64,000 nt of DNA from Xanthomonas arboricola pv. guizotiae (GCF_002940205.1 NZ_MDSK01000020.1:27738-91737); one strand, 5' to 3'. Shown: positions 1-9,045, counted from the first letter of the stretch. The notes: generated by a model from the letters alone, not told the origin. Made by a program: numbers and translations.

Positions 1-2
1 AG

Positions 3-1331
3 AAATTCGATTACGACCTGAGCGCGCAGCTGAGCGGCCAGACTACCGCGTACTGGCATCGCAATCATGGCATCGGCACCTTTGCCAGCCCCTACGATCC
101 CACGCCGGCTGCGTTTGGCGGATCTCCGATCTCGGTCTCCACGGTCGGTTACGACATCCAGCGCAAGGGCATTCTGTCGCAGCTGGAACTGCGGCTGGAT
201 CGGCACACCCTACGGGCTGGCCTCTGGTACGAGACGACCCGCTTCGATCAGATCGCCAGGCTGTACGGGCTGCAGGCCGGGAGTGCGCCACGCAATTTCC
301 AGCGCTTCTACGACAACCCGTTCCGCACCCGCTGGCACTACCTGTTCGACACCGACGTCTACCAACTGCATGTCGGCGACAGCTGGGAGGTCAGTGATGC
401 GCTGCGCGTGGATCTGGGCCTGAAATCCCTGCAGGCCACCAGCACCGCCAGCACCATCACCAGCAGCCAACCGATCGATGGCCGCATCAAGGCCTCCGAC
501 CATTTCCTGCCCAGCGCCAGTGCGCTGTACCGATTCGACGAACGCAACGAGGCGTTCATCGACTACACGCGCAACATGTCCACGTTCGTCGCCTCCGCAG
601 CCAGTGGTCCGTTCTCCACCACCAAGGCAGGGTTCGACTACATCCGCGACAGCCTGAAACCCGAAAAGACCGATACCGTGGAGCTAGGCTTCCGCCACAC
701 CGGTACGGCGGTGCAGACCTCGATCACCGGGTATCACGTGAGGTTTCAGAATCGCCTGCTGGCCTCGTCGATCAGTGCGGCGGTGGTTGGCAACCAGAAC
801 GTGCTGCAGAACGTCGGCGCTGTCACCTCGCAGGGCCTGGAAACGGCAGCCACCTGGAATTTCCTGCCACGCTGGTCGCTCTATGGCAGCAGCTCCTACA
901 ACGACGCGCACTACGACGACGATGTCGTGCTGCCCGGCAGCGCCGTGGTGGCCACGCGCGACAAGCAGGTGGTGGGCTCGGCACGTGTGCTCGCCAACAT
1001 CCAGCTCGGCTACGACGATGGCGCTGCCTGGACCCAGATCTCGGCTCACTTCACCGGCAAGCGTTATTACAGCTATTTGAACGACCAGCCGATCGCTGGC
1101 GCCACGGTGGTGAACGCCGGCTGCGGCTACCGGTTCCGTGCCGCGCATGGGTACGCGGCTTGGCTGGACGGCACCGATGTGGATCTCAACGTGACCAATC
1201 TGCTGGACAAACGCTATATCGCCTCCCTGGGCACCAGCGGCTTCGTGACGAGCGACCCCTCAGGCAGCTACACCACCCTGCAGGTCGGCGCGCCGCGTCA
1301 AGTCTTCGTCAGCCTGCGCAAGCACTTTTGA
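3..1331 (+). CDS. TonB-dependent outer-membrane receptor, 3' part
   Basis: The reading frame is open from the window edge, so only the last 442 residues are present. They are rich in alternating aromatic and polar strands, typical of the 22-stranded barrel of a TonB-dependent transporter. The end shows the usual final pattern: an NVTNLLDKRY segment about 35 residues before the stop, then a last strand ending in LRKHF with the terminal phenylalanine used by the BAM complex. Such receptors import ferric siderophores, vitamin B12 or sugars using TonB/ExbBD energy. The plug and TonB box lie outside the window, so the substrate cannot be named; the NLLDKRY motif is frequent in siderophore receptors. 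No terminator is evident directly downstream. Confidence 0.88.
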   Translation, partial: KFDYDLSAQLSGQTTAYWHRNHGIGTFASPYDPTPAAFGGSPISVSTVGYDIQRKGILSQLELRLDRHTLRAGLWYETTRFDQIARLYGLQAGSAPRNFQRFYDNPFRTRWHYLFDTDVYQLHVGDSWEVSDALRVDLGLKSLQATSTASTITSSQPIDGRIKASDHFLPSASALYRFDERNEAFIDYTRNMSTFVASAASGPFSTTKAGFDYIRDSLKPEKTDTVELGFRHTGTAVQTSITGYHVRFQNRLLASSISAAVVGNQNVLQNVGAVTSQGLETAATWNFLPRWSLYGSSSYNDAHYDDDVVLPGSAVVATRDKQVVGSARVLANIQLGYDDGAAWTQISAHFTGKRYYSYLNDQPIAGATVVNAGCGYRFRAAHGYAAWLDGTDVDLNVTNLLDKRYIASLGTSGFVTSDPSGSYTTLQVGAPRQVFVSLRKHF

Positions 1332-1532
1332 CCCACCCCCCGCGACTGCGAACGCAGGCCTGGCGCTGTGTGGCCTGCAGCAGACCGACAGGGCGCAAGC
1401 CGAGAGCCTACTGCAGCCGGAGCAGAGCCGATGGCGATGACATCGCCTCGCCCATCGGGTTAAAACTACGACCAGGCTCAGCGCCGGTGTCCAGGATCGC
1501 GGGCATACGCGCTGGCCTTGCACGCGCAACCG

Positions 1533-1736
1533 TCAACGACCCGCGCGTCGCAGCCGCTTGTGCAAACTGCGGCGCTGCGCATCGCTCAGCAGGTGGCCGT
1601 GCGTGCTCAACAATCCGACAATCTGCCGATGTGCCTGCTCGGTGCGTCGGGCGAGCTCTACGGTGGCGGCGGCTTCAAGCGCCTTCCACTCGGCGGGGCT
1701 GGTCGGCGTCGGCAGGATCGAGTATTTGGCGGGCAT
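1533..1736 (-). CDS. small hypothetical protein
   Basis: A 67-residue reading frame starting MPAKYSILPT. It has a predicted amphipathic helix rich in Ala, Glu and Arg and a basic C-terminus (LHKRLRRAGR). Composition is protein-like and the start fits, but no strong ribosome site is visible before the ATG and I do not recognise a family. It sits between the receptor gene and the REP elements. It may be a small conserved hypothetical or a chance open frame in GC-rich DNA. Confidence 0.35.
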   Translation of the reverse strand: MPAKYSILPTPTSPAEWKALEAAATVELARRTEQAHRQIVGLLSTHGHLLSDAQRRSLHKRLRRAGR

Positions 1737-1823
1737 TGGGCGCTGCAGGCACTGGCGAGACGACCATGATACGGCCCGCACGTGAGCGCTCTATCATCGC
1801 CGCGACAGGCATCTGCCCGGCAC

Positions 1824-1905
1824 GCTGACACGCTCGCGTAGGAGCGTGCCTGCGCGCGACCAAGCCTTATCGGTCACGCCCCATCGCGCGCGAGCGCGCT
1901 CCTAC
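1824..1905. repeat. REP element, copy 1 (GTAG type)
   Basis: An imperfect palindrome running from GTAGGAGCG (1838) to CGCTCCTAC (1905), preceded by a 14-bp flank GCTGACACGCTCGC. The same unit recurs at 1967-2048. Terminal GTAG/CTAC and an extragenic position are typical of GTAG-class REPs in Xanthomonadales (SMAG-like), which are mobilised by RAYT transposases. It can fold into a long hairpin. Confidence 0.8.
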
Positions 1906-1966
1906 GGCAGCGTCGGTTGGCGGGCGGTTGGAAGGGGGTGGTCGATGTATTGCGGCGCGATCCGGC

Positions 1967-2048
1967 GCTGACACGCTCGCGTAGGAGCGTGCCTGCGCGC
2001 GATGGGGCCTTATCGATAACGCCCCGTCGCGCGCGAGCGCGCTCCTAC
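1967..2048. repeat. REP element, copy 2, overlapping the end of zur
   Basis: Second copy of the 82-bp unit (flank 1967-1980, palindrome 1981-2048). Its right end GCTCCTAC overlaps the end of zur: the complement of CTA at 2045-2047 is the zur TAG stop codon. The hairpin would form at the 3' end of the zur transcript and may stabilise or terminate it. Confidence 0.8.
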
Positions 2049-2530
2049 GCGCACTTGGCGCACAGGCCGTGCACTTCCAGCGTCTGCGCCTGCGGCTGGA
2101 AGCCCAGCGCCTTGGCCCGCGCTTCCAGTTGCGCCACCACCTCGCGGTCTTCCAGTTCCACCGCGCTGTGGCAGCGGTCGCAGATCAGGAACGGCACCGA
2201 GTGCTGGGCGCTGTTGGGGTGGTGGCAGGCGACGAAGGCGTTGACCGATTCGAGCTTGTGCACGAAGCCGTTGGCCATCAGGAAATCCAGCGCGCGGTAC
2301 ACCGTGGGCGGGGCGTCGGCGCCAACGCCCTTGCCTTCGCGCACCCAGTCCAGCAGTTCGTAGGCCTTGACCGGCTTGCCGGCGTCGGCGATCAGCCGCA
2401 GCACATTGGCGCGGATCGGCGTCAGCCGCAGGCCGCGCTCGCTGCAGGCGCGCTCCACCGCACGCACGAAGCCGTTGGCGTCGTCGACGTGGTGATGCGG
2501 TGCAGTGCAGGCGTGTTCGTTGGTTTTCAT
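2045..2530 (-). CDS. zur: Zinc uptake regulator Zur (Fur family)
   Basis: A 161-residue Fur-family metalloregulator. The N-terminal winged helix (about 15-90) includes the family pattern LRLTPIRANVLRLI and TVYRALDFLMANGFVHKLES. The C-terminal dimerisation and metal domain contains ACHHP, two CxxC-type pairs (ICDRC and LCAKC) and a His-containing segment, as in structural and sensory zinc sites of Zur. With zinc bound, Zur represses zinc-import genes. ATG at 2530 is chosen over an upstream GTG because GGAG lies 7 bases before it. It follows gltX by about 15 bases and is probably co-transcribed with it. Its stop codon is formed by the end of a REP element. Confidence 0.92.
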   Translation of the reverse strand: MKTNEHACTAPHHHVDDANGFVRAVERACSERGLRLTPIRANVLRLIADAGKPVKAYELLDWVREGKGVGADAPPTVYRALDFLMANGFVHKLESVNAFVACHHPNSAQHSVPFLICDRCHSAVELEDREVVAQLEARAKALGFQPQAQTLEVHGLCAKCA

Positions 2531-2545
2531 CACAGGCTCCGGCGG

Positions 2546-3949
2546 TCAGCCCGCCCCTATCTTGATGAGTGCCGCATCGATGCGTTTCAAGGCGCCCTCG
2601 CGTCCGGCCAGGTACACCGTCTGCGAAATGTCCGGGCTGACCTGGGTGCCGGTGATGGCCACGCGCAGCGGCTGGGCCACCTTGCCCATGCCCAGCTCCA
2701 GCGCGGCGGCGGCGGCGTGCAGCGCGGCCGAGACGGTCTCCACGCTCCATTCGCTCTGTGCCGCCAGCAGTTCGCGCGCCTTGCCCAGCGGCACTTCTGC
2801 GCCCAGCTTGAGGTGCTTCATCACTGCCGCCTCGTCGTAGGTGTCCAGCGGCTGGTACCAGACCACGGCTTTTTCGGCCATTTCCTTCAAGGTCTGCACG
2901 CGCTCGCGCAGCGCCACCACCACATCGGCGGCGGCCGGGCCGGCGGCGACATCGATGCCCAGCCTGGCGAGCTGGTATTCCAGCTGCGGGGCGATGCTGG
3001 CCGCATCGTCGGTCTTCAGGTAATGCTGGTTGACCCAGCCCAGCTTGGCCATGTCCAGCCGCGCGGCCTTGGAATTGACGTCCTTGACGTCGAACAGGTC
3101 GAGCAATTCCTGGCGACTGAACAATTCCTGGTCGCCATGCGACCAGCCCAGCCGGGCCAGGTAGTTGATCAGCGCATGCGGCAGATAGCCGGCGTCCTTG
3201 TACTGCATCACGTCGGCCGCGCCGGTGCGCTTGGACAGCTTGGCGCCCTGCTCGTCCAGGATCATCGGCATGTGCGCGAACTTCGGCACCGGCGCGCCCA
3301 GCGCCTCATAGATGTTGATCTGGCGCGGGGTGTTGTTGATGTGGTCGTCGCCGCGGATGACCTCGGTGATGCCCATGTCCCAGTCGTCCACCACCACCGC
3401 GAAGTTGTAGGTGGGGAAGCCATCCGGGCGGAAGATCACCATGTCGTCGAGCTCGCTGTTGGCGATCTCGATGACGCCCTTGATCAGGTCGTCGAACACC
3501 ACCGTGCCGCCGACCGGATTCTTGAAGCGGATGACCCGGTTGGGGTCGTCGCGGTACGGCAGGTTCTGCTCGCGGGCGGCGCCGTTGTAGCGCGGCTTTT
3601 CCTGCCTGGCCATGGCGGCTTCGCGCATGGCGTCGAGCTCCTCGCGGGTTTCGTAGGCGTAATAGGCCTTACCCTGCGCCAGCAGCTGCTCGGCGACCTC
3701 CTGGTAGCGGGCGACGCGCTGGGTCTGGTAGATCGGGCCTTCGTCGTAGCCCAGGCCCAGCCAGTCCATCGCCTCCAGGATGGCGTCGATCGCCTCCTGG
3801 GTACTGCGCTCACGGTCGGTGTCTTCGATGCGCAGCACGAACTGCCCGCCGCGGCGGCGTGCCTCCAGCCAGCAATACAGGGCGGTGCGGGCGCCGCCGA
3901 TGTGCAGGTAACCGGTGGGGCTGGGGGCAAAACGGGTGCGGCAGGTCAT
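2546..3949 (-). CDS. gltX: Glutamyl-tRNA synthetase
   Basis: A 467-residue class I aminoacyl-tRNA synthetase that charges tRNA-Glu. The N-terminus carries [19 protein letters not shown], in which HIGG is the HIGH signature (about residues 16-19). The KMSKS equivalent is KLSKRTG in the middle of the protein. Length and motif order fit bacterial GluRS. The C-terminal anticodon-binding region is complete and ends IKIGAG. zur starts about 15 bases after the stop, so the two likely form one transcript. A long open frame on the opposite strand here is a codon-bias shadow. Confidence 0.96.
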   Translation of the reverse strand: MTCRTRFAPSPTGYLHIGGARTALYCWLEARRRGGQFVLRIEDTDRERSTQEAIDAILEAMDWLGLGYDEGPIYQTQRVARYQEVAEQLLAQGKAYYAYETREELDAMREAAMARQEKPRYNGAAREQNLPYRDDPNRVIRFKNPVGGTVVFDDLIKGVIEIANSELDDMVIFRPDGFPTYNFAVVVDDWDMGITEVIRGDDHINNTPRQINIYEALGAPVPKFAHMPMILDEQGAKLSKRTGAADVMQYKDAGYLPHALINYLARLGWSHGDQELFSRQELLDLFDVKDVNSKAARLDMAKLGWVNQHYLKTDDAASIAPQLEYQLARLGIDVAAGPAAADVVVALRERVQTLKEMAEKAVVWYQPLDTYDEAAVMKHLKLGAEVPLGKARELLAAQSEWSVETVSAALHAAAAALELGMGKVAQPLRVAITGTQVSPDISQTVYLAGREGALKRIDAALIKIGAG

Positions 3950-4018
3950 GGAGCGCTCGGCAAAACGGGAGTCGGTCGATTTTACCTTGCGCAGCGTGGC
4001 CCTGCCCGGCCTGCCGGT

Positions 4019-5110
4019 TCAGCGGTTACGCAGCAGGTCGCCGTACACCACGCAATCGCCGCCACTCCGGGCCGTGCCCGGGGCGTCGTACAGCACCAGC
4101 CAGGTTGGGATTTTGCCGGCCAGCTGCGGCGGCAGGTTGCAGATCGCCTCGGCGCGGTCGCTGTCGGTGCCGTGCGGCAACACTGCCGATTCCAGCAGCG
4201 CGTGCTGAAAGCGCACCGGCGCCTGGTTGGCGGCCAGCACCGCACGCGCGCCCGGCCATTTGAACAGGCGGATTTCGCCGTTCAGCACCATCGTCGGGCC
4301 GGCCAGCAGGTACAGGTCATCGCCGGAATAATGCAGGTCGCGGATGCCCAGCCCGCCCAATTGCAGGAAGTGCTTGCGCAGCAGCGTGCCGTCTTCGTCC
4401 AGCGGCGCCAGGCGCAGGTGCTCGCCATGCACCTGCACCCGGATCTCCAGCAGCGCCGACCAGCCGCGCAGCACCGGCCCGCGCAGGCCCAGCAGCAGGC
4501 GCTCGCCGTCCACCACGATGCCTTCGATATCGAAGCCGTTGTCCTTGCCGGGAATCTCCAGGAACGGGCCGAAGTGCGGGTCGTCGGCCAGCAGCTCGGT
4601 GAGCTGGTTGTGTCTGGCGTCGCCCTTGAGCCGTAGCGCGCGACGGCCGTCGGCGGCCTCGCGCACCAGGTGCGGGGTGCCGTCGGCATCGCGCTCGATC
4701 GGCAGGCAGGCCAGCAGGCGGCGGTTGGCGTCGAGCTTGAGCTTGGTCAGGCGTTTGGCGTTGTCGGCATCGTCGCGGCCGGGCTTGGCGTTCTTGCGCT
4801 TCAACCCATGCGAGCCCACCACCCACAGATACCCGTCCGACAGCCCCATGCCCTCCAGGTCGGCTTCCTCGCCGTCTTCGCCGGGCAGGTCCAGCAGGTC
4901 GGCCAGCGCAAAGCTCTGCCCCTGGCCGAAGCGCAGCGTCTCGCGCTGCACGGGGTCGAGCCTGCGCAGGCGATCCACCGCGCAGGCCTCGTCGCCGGCC
5001 ACCCACAGCCAGTCGTCGGTGAAGACCGCGCCGGACAGATTGCTGTGCACCAGCGCGCCGGGCGCGAACTCGAGACGGACGCTGTGCGGAATCAGGGTTT
5101 TCTTGGCCAT
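4019..5110 (-). CDS. DUF3616 family protein
   Basis: A 363-residue protein of the DUF3616 type. The motifs SNLSGAVFTDDWLWVAGDE, DLEGMGLSDGYLWVVGSH and DIEGIVVDGERLLLGLRGP repeat a blade-like pattern suggesting a beta-propeller. DLEG and DIEG recur as in this family. There is no signal peptide with the chosen start (ATG 5110, MAKKTLIPHS); an upstream extension of about 59 residues is open but looks unlike protein. The function of the family is unknown. Next upstream on the same strand is a nitrilase-family gene, 173 bases away, so shared transcription is possible but not shown. Confidence 0.8.
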   Translation of the reverse strand: MAKKTLIPHSVRLEFAPGALVHSNLSGAVFTDDWLWVAGDEACAVDRLRRLDPVQRETLRFGQGQSFALADLLDLPGEDGEEADLEGMGLSDGYLWVVGSHGLKRKNAKPGRDDADNAKRLTKLKLDANRRLLACLPIERDADGTPHLVREAADGRRALRLKGDARHNQLTELLADDPHFGPFLEIPGKDNGFDIEGIVVDGERLLLGLRGPVLRGWSALLEIRVQVHGEHLRLAPLDEDGTLLRKHFLQLGGLGIRDLHYSGDDLYLLAGPTMVLNGEIRLFKWPGARAVLAANQAPVRFQHALLESAVLPHGTDSDRAEAICNLPPQLAGKIPTWLVLYDAPGTARSGGDCVVYGDLLRNR

Positions 5111-5283
5111 GGGAACCTGGTGGGCGTTATTGCAAGGGATGAAAGTGGCCGAGATACCGTGGCGCGCGGTCACCAATTGAGGCACCGCGCGTGGACGTTG
5201 CAGCGTACGCATGGCAGGTGCCGTCGCGAACACCGGCTGTGCTCGCCCGACGATGAGCATCGTCCTCTGGGGACCACGTTTTA

Positions 5284-6168
5284 TCAATCAAACGTGGCCA
5301 GCCTGGCACGCGCAACGTGAGCGCCCAATTGCCCGGCCCAATCGCGATCGTTGGCGACCTGGGCCTGCGCGCGGCTGGCCTCGAAGGCGGCGAAATCCAG
5401 CTCCGCATACGCCCACACGGCAGTGCCCCGGGTCTGCGCCAGCACACCATCGGCCGGGAAGCCGACATCCATCGGTGCGAACACCGCCGCTTCGCCGGTG
5501 TTGACGTCCAGCGCCGGGCTCCACGGCGCTTCACCGGCGGTGACCGATTGCGCGACGAACACGCGGTTTTCCAGCGCGCGCGCCAGGCAGCCGACGCGCA
5601 CCCGCATCGCCCCGGCAGCGGTGTCGGTGCAGCTGGGCACGATCAGCAGCCGCGCACCGGCCTCGTACTGCGCGCGCACCGGCAGCGGGAACTCGCTGTC
5701 GTAGCAGATCGCGATCGCCGCACGCACGCCATCCAGGTCGAACACCTTCAGCGCATCGCCCGGCTCGATCAGCCCGCTGGCCTTTTCGAAGCCGGTCAGC
5801 TGCAGCTTGTCCTGCCAGCCGTGCCGGCCATCGGGCGTGAACCAGTCGCTGCGGTTGCGGTAACGGCCCTGGCCCAGGTCCAGCAGAAAGCTGCCGGCCA
5901 CCAGATGCAGCCGATGCTGGCGCGCCAGGCCGGCAAACAGCTCCAGCCACGGCGCGCGCAACGCCTGGATCGCCGCCAGCGACTCTGGCAACCCGGCGGA
6001 AATCTGCGTGCCGAAGGTTGCGCCCAGCTCCAGCGCCAGATACTCCGGCAACACCAGCAGGCGTGCGCCGGCGGCGGCAGCCTCGCCCACCAGCGCGGAC
6101 TGGCGTGCGGCAAAGGCGGCGAAATCGGCGGGTTTGCCGATCGGATACTTGGCGACGGCAATTTTCAT
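5284..6168 (-). CDS. Carbon-nitrogen hydrolase (nitrilase superfamily)
   Basis: A 294-residue cytoplasmic enzyme with the nitrilase-superfamily Glu-Lys-Cys triad: Glu in LLVLPEYLALE (about residue 45), Lys in WQDKLQLT (about 130) and Cys in AIAICYDSEFP (about 165). Members hydrolyse nitriles, amides or N-carbamoyl compounds. The sequence does not reveal the substrate, although DKLQLTGFE resembles aliphatic amidase-like branches. Start ATG 6168 gives MKIAVAKYP, the usual first strand; a longer upstream frame is spurious. A GNAT acetyltransferase gene ends 46 bases upstream on the same strand, so the two may be co-expressed. Confidence 0.88.
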   Translation of the reverse strand: MKIAVAKYPIGKPADFAAFAARQSALVGEAAAAGARLLVLPEYLALELGATFGTQISAGLPESLAAIQALRAPWLELFAGLARQHRLHLVAGSFLLDLGQGRYRNRSDWFTPDGRHGWQDKLQLTGFEKASGLIEPGDALKVFDLDGVRAAIAICYDSEFPLPVRAQYEAGARLLIVPSCTDTAAGAMRVRVGCLARALENRVFVAQSVTAGEAPWSPALDVNTGEAAVFAPMDVGFPADGVLAQTRGTAVWAYAELDFAAFEASRAQAQVANDRDWAGQLGAHVARARLATFD

Positions 6169-6214
6169 CTGCTGGCCTGGTTGCGATTGATCGATGGCGT
6201 AAGAGGTGACTCGG

Positions 6215-6826
6215 TCACGGCGGCAGTGGCCGCGTCCATACCTGCAGACTGTGGTCGATCTCGCCGTGTTGCAACTCCGCCCACGCCAATTGCACGCGCA
6301 AGTCCGCTTGCGGTGCATAGCCACGTTTGCGCCAGAACACGTCGTTGGGGCGATGGTCGGCCGGCTTGCGCGGATCGTTTTCTGCGCGTTCCACCGAGCA
6401 GAACGCAGTGAGCGCGAAGCGGCCCAGTGCACGCGCATGCGCCTCGCGCTGGTCGAAAAATGCGTGGCCGATTCCCTGCCCGCGATAGTCCGGCAGCAGC
6501 ACCGATTCGCCGAAATAGAACACGCTGGCCGGGGCGATGCCGGCTGCACGGAACGGCGCATGGAAGGCTTCGCTGTCGTCGAGCAGCGGCAGCCCGGTGG
6601 AGGCGCCGATCACCGCATCGCCATCGCGTGCCAGCACGAACACGCTGTCCGGCGAGGCCGCGTAGGCGGCCAGATAGCCGCGCTCGTAATCGGCGTCGCC
6701 TTCGTACAGGTATGGCCAGGCGCGGAACACCGCGATGCGCAGTTGCGCCACCGCAGCCAGATGCGGCAGCACCTGCGTGCCGCGCACCGTTTCAACGATC
6801 AGGGAGGAGCCGCTCATGCCGGCCAT
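6215..6826 (-). CDS. GNAT family N-acetyltransferase
   Basis: A 203-residue GCN5-related acetyltransferase. The acetyl-CoA loop is visible as LPDYRGQGIGHAFF (Q/RxxGxG/A signature, around residue 120), preceded by a YFGESVLL strand. The C-terminal half contains FWRKRGYAPQ. The protein begins MAGMSGSSLIVETV; the second Met (6817) is an equally possible start. Its substrate cannot be inferred. It lies in a same-strand run with the nitrilase gene. The next gene upstream ends 35 bases away. Confidence 0.8.
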   Translation of the reverse strand: MAGMSGSSLIVETVRGTQVLPHLAAVAQLRIAVFRAWPYLYEGDADYERGYLAAYAASPDSVFVLARDGDAVIGASTGLPLLDDSEAFHAPFRAAGIAPASVFYFGESVLLPDYRGQGIGHAFFDQREAHARALGRFALTAFCSVERAENDPRKPADHRPNDVFWRKRGYAPQADLRVQLAWAELQHGEIDHSLQVWTRPLPP

Positions 6827-6861
6827 GGTAAGCCAGCCCGGCGCAACTGCGCCGCCGTACG

Positions 6862-7281
6862 TCAGCGCAGCCAGCCGCCATTGCCCGGAGCCGCCGCAGC
6901 CGGCTGCTGCCACAGCAACCACACCGCCGCCTCGCTGGCCAGCAGCACGCCGAGCAGTGTATCGGTGCTGCGCGCCCAGTAGCTGCCGTTGCTCAACCGC
7001 TGCCACGGCCCGTAGCGCCGCGCACGCGCGTTGTCTGCCGCCGCGTCCTGCCGCTGCGCCGCCTGCAGGAAGCCGCTGCCGCCCAGGCGCAGCGCCTGCG
7101 CGGTGCCCGCATGCAGGCGCAGGCCGATCACCCCGCGGCGTCCATCGCGGCGCAAGGGCAAGGCCGACAACGGCGAAGCGTCGCAATACTGCGGCGGCGC
7201 TGCGGGAAGCAGCGCCACCGTGTCGATCCCGGCGGGCAGCAAACGCTGCGCCCGCCGGTGCAGCTGTGCGCGCGCGCGCAT
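6862..7281 (-). CDS. hypothetical protein coupled to creD
   Basis: A 139-residue protein of unknown function starting MRARAQLHRR. A hydrophobic stretch near the C-terminus (STDTLLGVLLASEAAVWLLW) may be one membrane segment. The segment PQYCDASPLSALPL looks conserved in type but I recognise no family. It starts 7 bases after the creD stop. The creD stop sequence TGAGG also serves as its Shine-Dalgarno, so translation is probably coupled to creD. This suggests a role in the Cre envelope-stress response, which is inferred only from position. Confidence 0.65.
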   Translation of the reverse strand: MRARAQLHRRAQRLLPAGIDTVALLPAAPPQYCDASPLSALPLRRDGRRGVIGLRLHAGTAQALRLGGSGFLQAAQRQDAAADNARARRYGPWQRLSNGSYWARSTDTLLGVLLASEAAVWLLWQQPAAAAPGNGGWLR

Positions 7282-7288
7282 GTCGGCC

Positions 7289-8608
7289 TCAGCGCAGGCT
7301 GTTGCCAAGCTCGTACCAATCGAGCTTGCGGGTCACCCACATGATGCTGGCCAGGATGCCGAACAGCAGCAGCGATCCCATCAGCAGCGCGTTGTCTTCG
7401 GAGATCAACAGGCTGTAGAGCACCCCGTACAACGCCGTGAGCATCGCCGAGAACCCGGCTGCACGCGCCCAGCTGCGCAACACCCCGGACAGATAGAAGC
7501 ACTGCAGGCCGATACACGCCGCGGCGGAGACCAGATACGCCTGCCAGAACGCGATGTGCTCGGACAGGCTCAGCAGCAGCAGGAAGAAGATCGCCAGCGC
7601 CAGACCCACCAGCAGGTACTGCAGGGGATGGATCGGCAGACGCTTGATCAACTCGAACAACACGAACGCCACGAAGGTCAGCACCACGAACAGGATGCCG
7701 TACTTGCTGGCGCGGTCGGCCTGGGTATACACGTCCACCGGATCGACCAGCCGCACCTCCAGCGTATCCAGCGACGACTGGCTGGACTGCAGCTGGGTCT
7801 GTGCGCCGGTGGCCAGCGACGACAACGACCAGCTCGCATCGAAACCGCGCGCGCCGATCGTCGGCGCATTCGGCAGGAAGCGCCCGCCGAACAGCGGATG
7901 CGGCCAGGCCGAGCGCAGCGCGATGTCGTTGTTGTCGGCAATCGGTGCGATCGCCAGGCTGCGGGTGCCGTCCAGCACGAAGGACATCTTCACCAGCTTG
8001 CCATCGCCCAGCGTGCCGGCCAGCGCATCGCCCAGCGGCTGCAGATCGGCATGGATACCGGCCGAGCGCCCCACCAGGCCGCCGGCCCCGCTCTCCAGCG
8101 GCAAGCTGCGGCCGTCCACCCGCAGGCTCGGCGTGCCGACCAGGCCGCGCACATCGGAAATGCCCACCGCCAGATGCGGCCGGCCATAGCGGCGCCCGGC
8201 CACGGCCGGATAGTCGAACGGGTCGAACTCGGCCTTGAGCCTGGCCTTCCACGAATACACCTGCACGCGGAACAGGCCGATCTTGCGCTCGGACGGGGTC
8301 AGCTCGCCGCTCAGGGCGAGCGTGCGCGGGGTCTGCAGCAACTGGCCGTCGCGCTTGCGCCAGACCTTGCGCGGGTTGCCCTGCTCATCGGGCTCGGTAA
8401 CCTGCACGTCCTCGGTAAACGGCAGCACCCGCACCGGCGCGATGAACTGCTGCTCGCCGGCCTTGCTCTGCGCCACCCGCTCCACCGCCTCGTCGCGGTA
8501 ACGCGCACGATCCTGCACCGTGCCGCGGATCAACAGCAATGGAATCAGCAGCAACAGGATCAATCCGCCGATGGTGGCGAAGCGCAACAACAGTTTCAGG
8601 GATTTCAT
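7289..8608 (-). CDS. creD: Inner-membrane protein CreD
   Basis: A 439-residue CreD. There is an N-terminal transmembrane helix (residues about 8-28), a large periplasmic domain (about 30-290) with the family segments SVYSW-like VQVYSWKA and HPLFGGRFLPN, and then a cluster of five or six membrane helices (about 300-430). CreD is the main output gene of the CreBC two-component system in E. coli and related bacteria and supports envelope integrity. ATG 8608 follows a strong GAGGAAGG. A repeat resembling the CreB-binding tag lies 55 bases upstream. creBC lie 1.5 kb upstream on the same strand, separated by a protease gene on the opposite strand. Confidence 0.93.
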   Translation of the reverse strand: MKSLKLLLRFATIGGLILLLLIPLLLIRGTVQDRARYRDEAVERVAQSKAGEQQFIAPVRVLPFTEDVQVTEPDEQGNPRKVWRKRDGQLLQTPRTLALSGELTPSERKIGLFRVQVYSWKARLKAEFDPFDYPAVAGRRYGRPHLAVGISDVRGLVGTPSLRVDGRSLPLESGAGGLVGRSAGIHADLQPLGDALAGTLGDGKLVKMSFVLDGTRSLAIAPIADNNDIALRSAWPHPLFGGRFLPNAPTIGARGFDASWSLSSLATGAQTQLQSSQSSLDTLEVRLVDPVDVYTQADRASKYGILFVVLTFVAFVLFELIKRLPIHPLQYLLVGLALAIFFLLLLSLSEHIAFWQAYLVSAAACIGLQCFYLSGVLRSWARAAGFSAMLTALYGVLYSLLISEDNALLMGSLLLFGILASIMWVTRKLDWYELGNSLR

Positions 8609-8662
8609 CGACCTTCCTCAGTCTGGGAGGTCGCCAGGGTGCGTTGCGCCGGTGTCGCAGGT

Positions 8663-8689
8663 TTGAGGCGAATTTGAAGCGAATGTGAA
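8663..8689 (-). promoter_or_regulatory. cre-tag-like direct repeat upstream of creD
   Basis: On the creD strand the sequence reads TTCAC-ATTCGC-TTCAA-ATTCGC-CTCAA: three half-sites on an 11-bp period with an identical 6-base spacer. The E. coli CreB box is TTCAC-N6-TTCAC. The first half-site is perfect and the other two differ by one and two bases. It lies 55-81 bases before the creD start codon. Confidence 0.7.
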
Positions 8690-8803
8690 GTGGGCGATCG
8701 GCAGGCTCGGCGACCGGCACTGTGATCCCGTTAGGAAATGCAGGTTTTGCCCTGCAAAAATGCAACAGGGGCCCAGGACATGCTTCCGTTGCATCGCCAG
8801 GGT

Positions 8804-8828
8804 TTCGCATCACCGTCGCGCGCTTCGC
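8804..8828 (+). promoter_or_regulatory. PIP box (HrpX site), perfect TTCGC-N15-TTCGC
   Basis: TTCGC at 8804-8808 and TTCGC at 8824-8828 are separated by exactly 15 bases. This is the canonical plant-inducible-promoter box bound by HrpX in Xanthomonas. It faces the papain-like protease gene, whose ATG is 217 bases downstream. No good YANNNT -10 box was found 30-32 bases after it, which weakens the call somewhat. Confidence 0.65.
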
Positions 8829-9045
8829 CGCCAGGCGCAACGATGCGAGTGCAGTTGCGCATCACGGGGCCATTGCTTTTCTCGAGTCTGCGTTGATCAC
8901 GGCGTTCCAGTTCCGTGGTTCCGCGGCATCCGCATTCAACGTCACGCGCGCCGCAGCGGCGGTGTTGCACACGCATGCCCGCTTGCGGGCCGTGGCTCCA
9001 CAAACGCGCACGACTGCATTCCTCTCTCGCCTGGAGTTTGCCTTC

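Noticed and set aside
2069..4636. 855-codon open frame on the plus strand
   Set aside because: It is antisense to gltX and zur, which are clearly real; its composition (Gln/His/Val-rich) is that of codon-bias shadows in GC-rich DNA.
7031..8677. 548-codon open frame on the plus strand
   Set aside because: Antisense to creD and its downstream gene; no recognisable domains.
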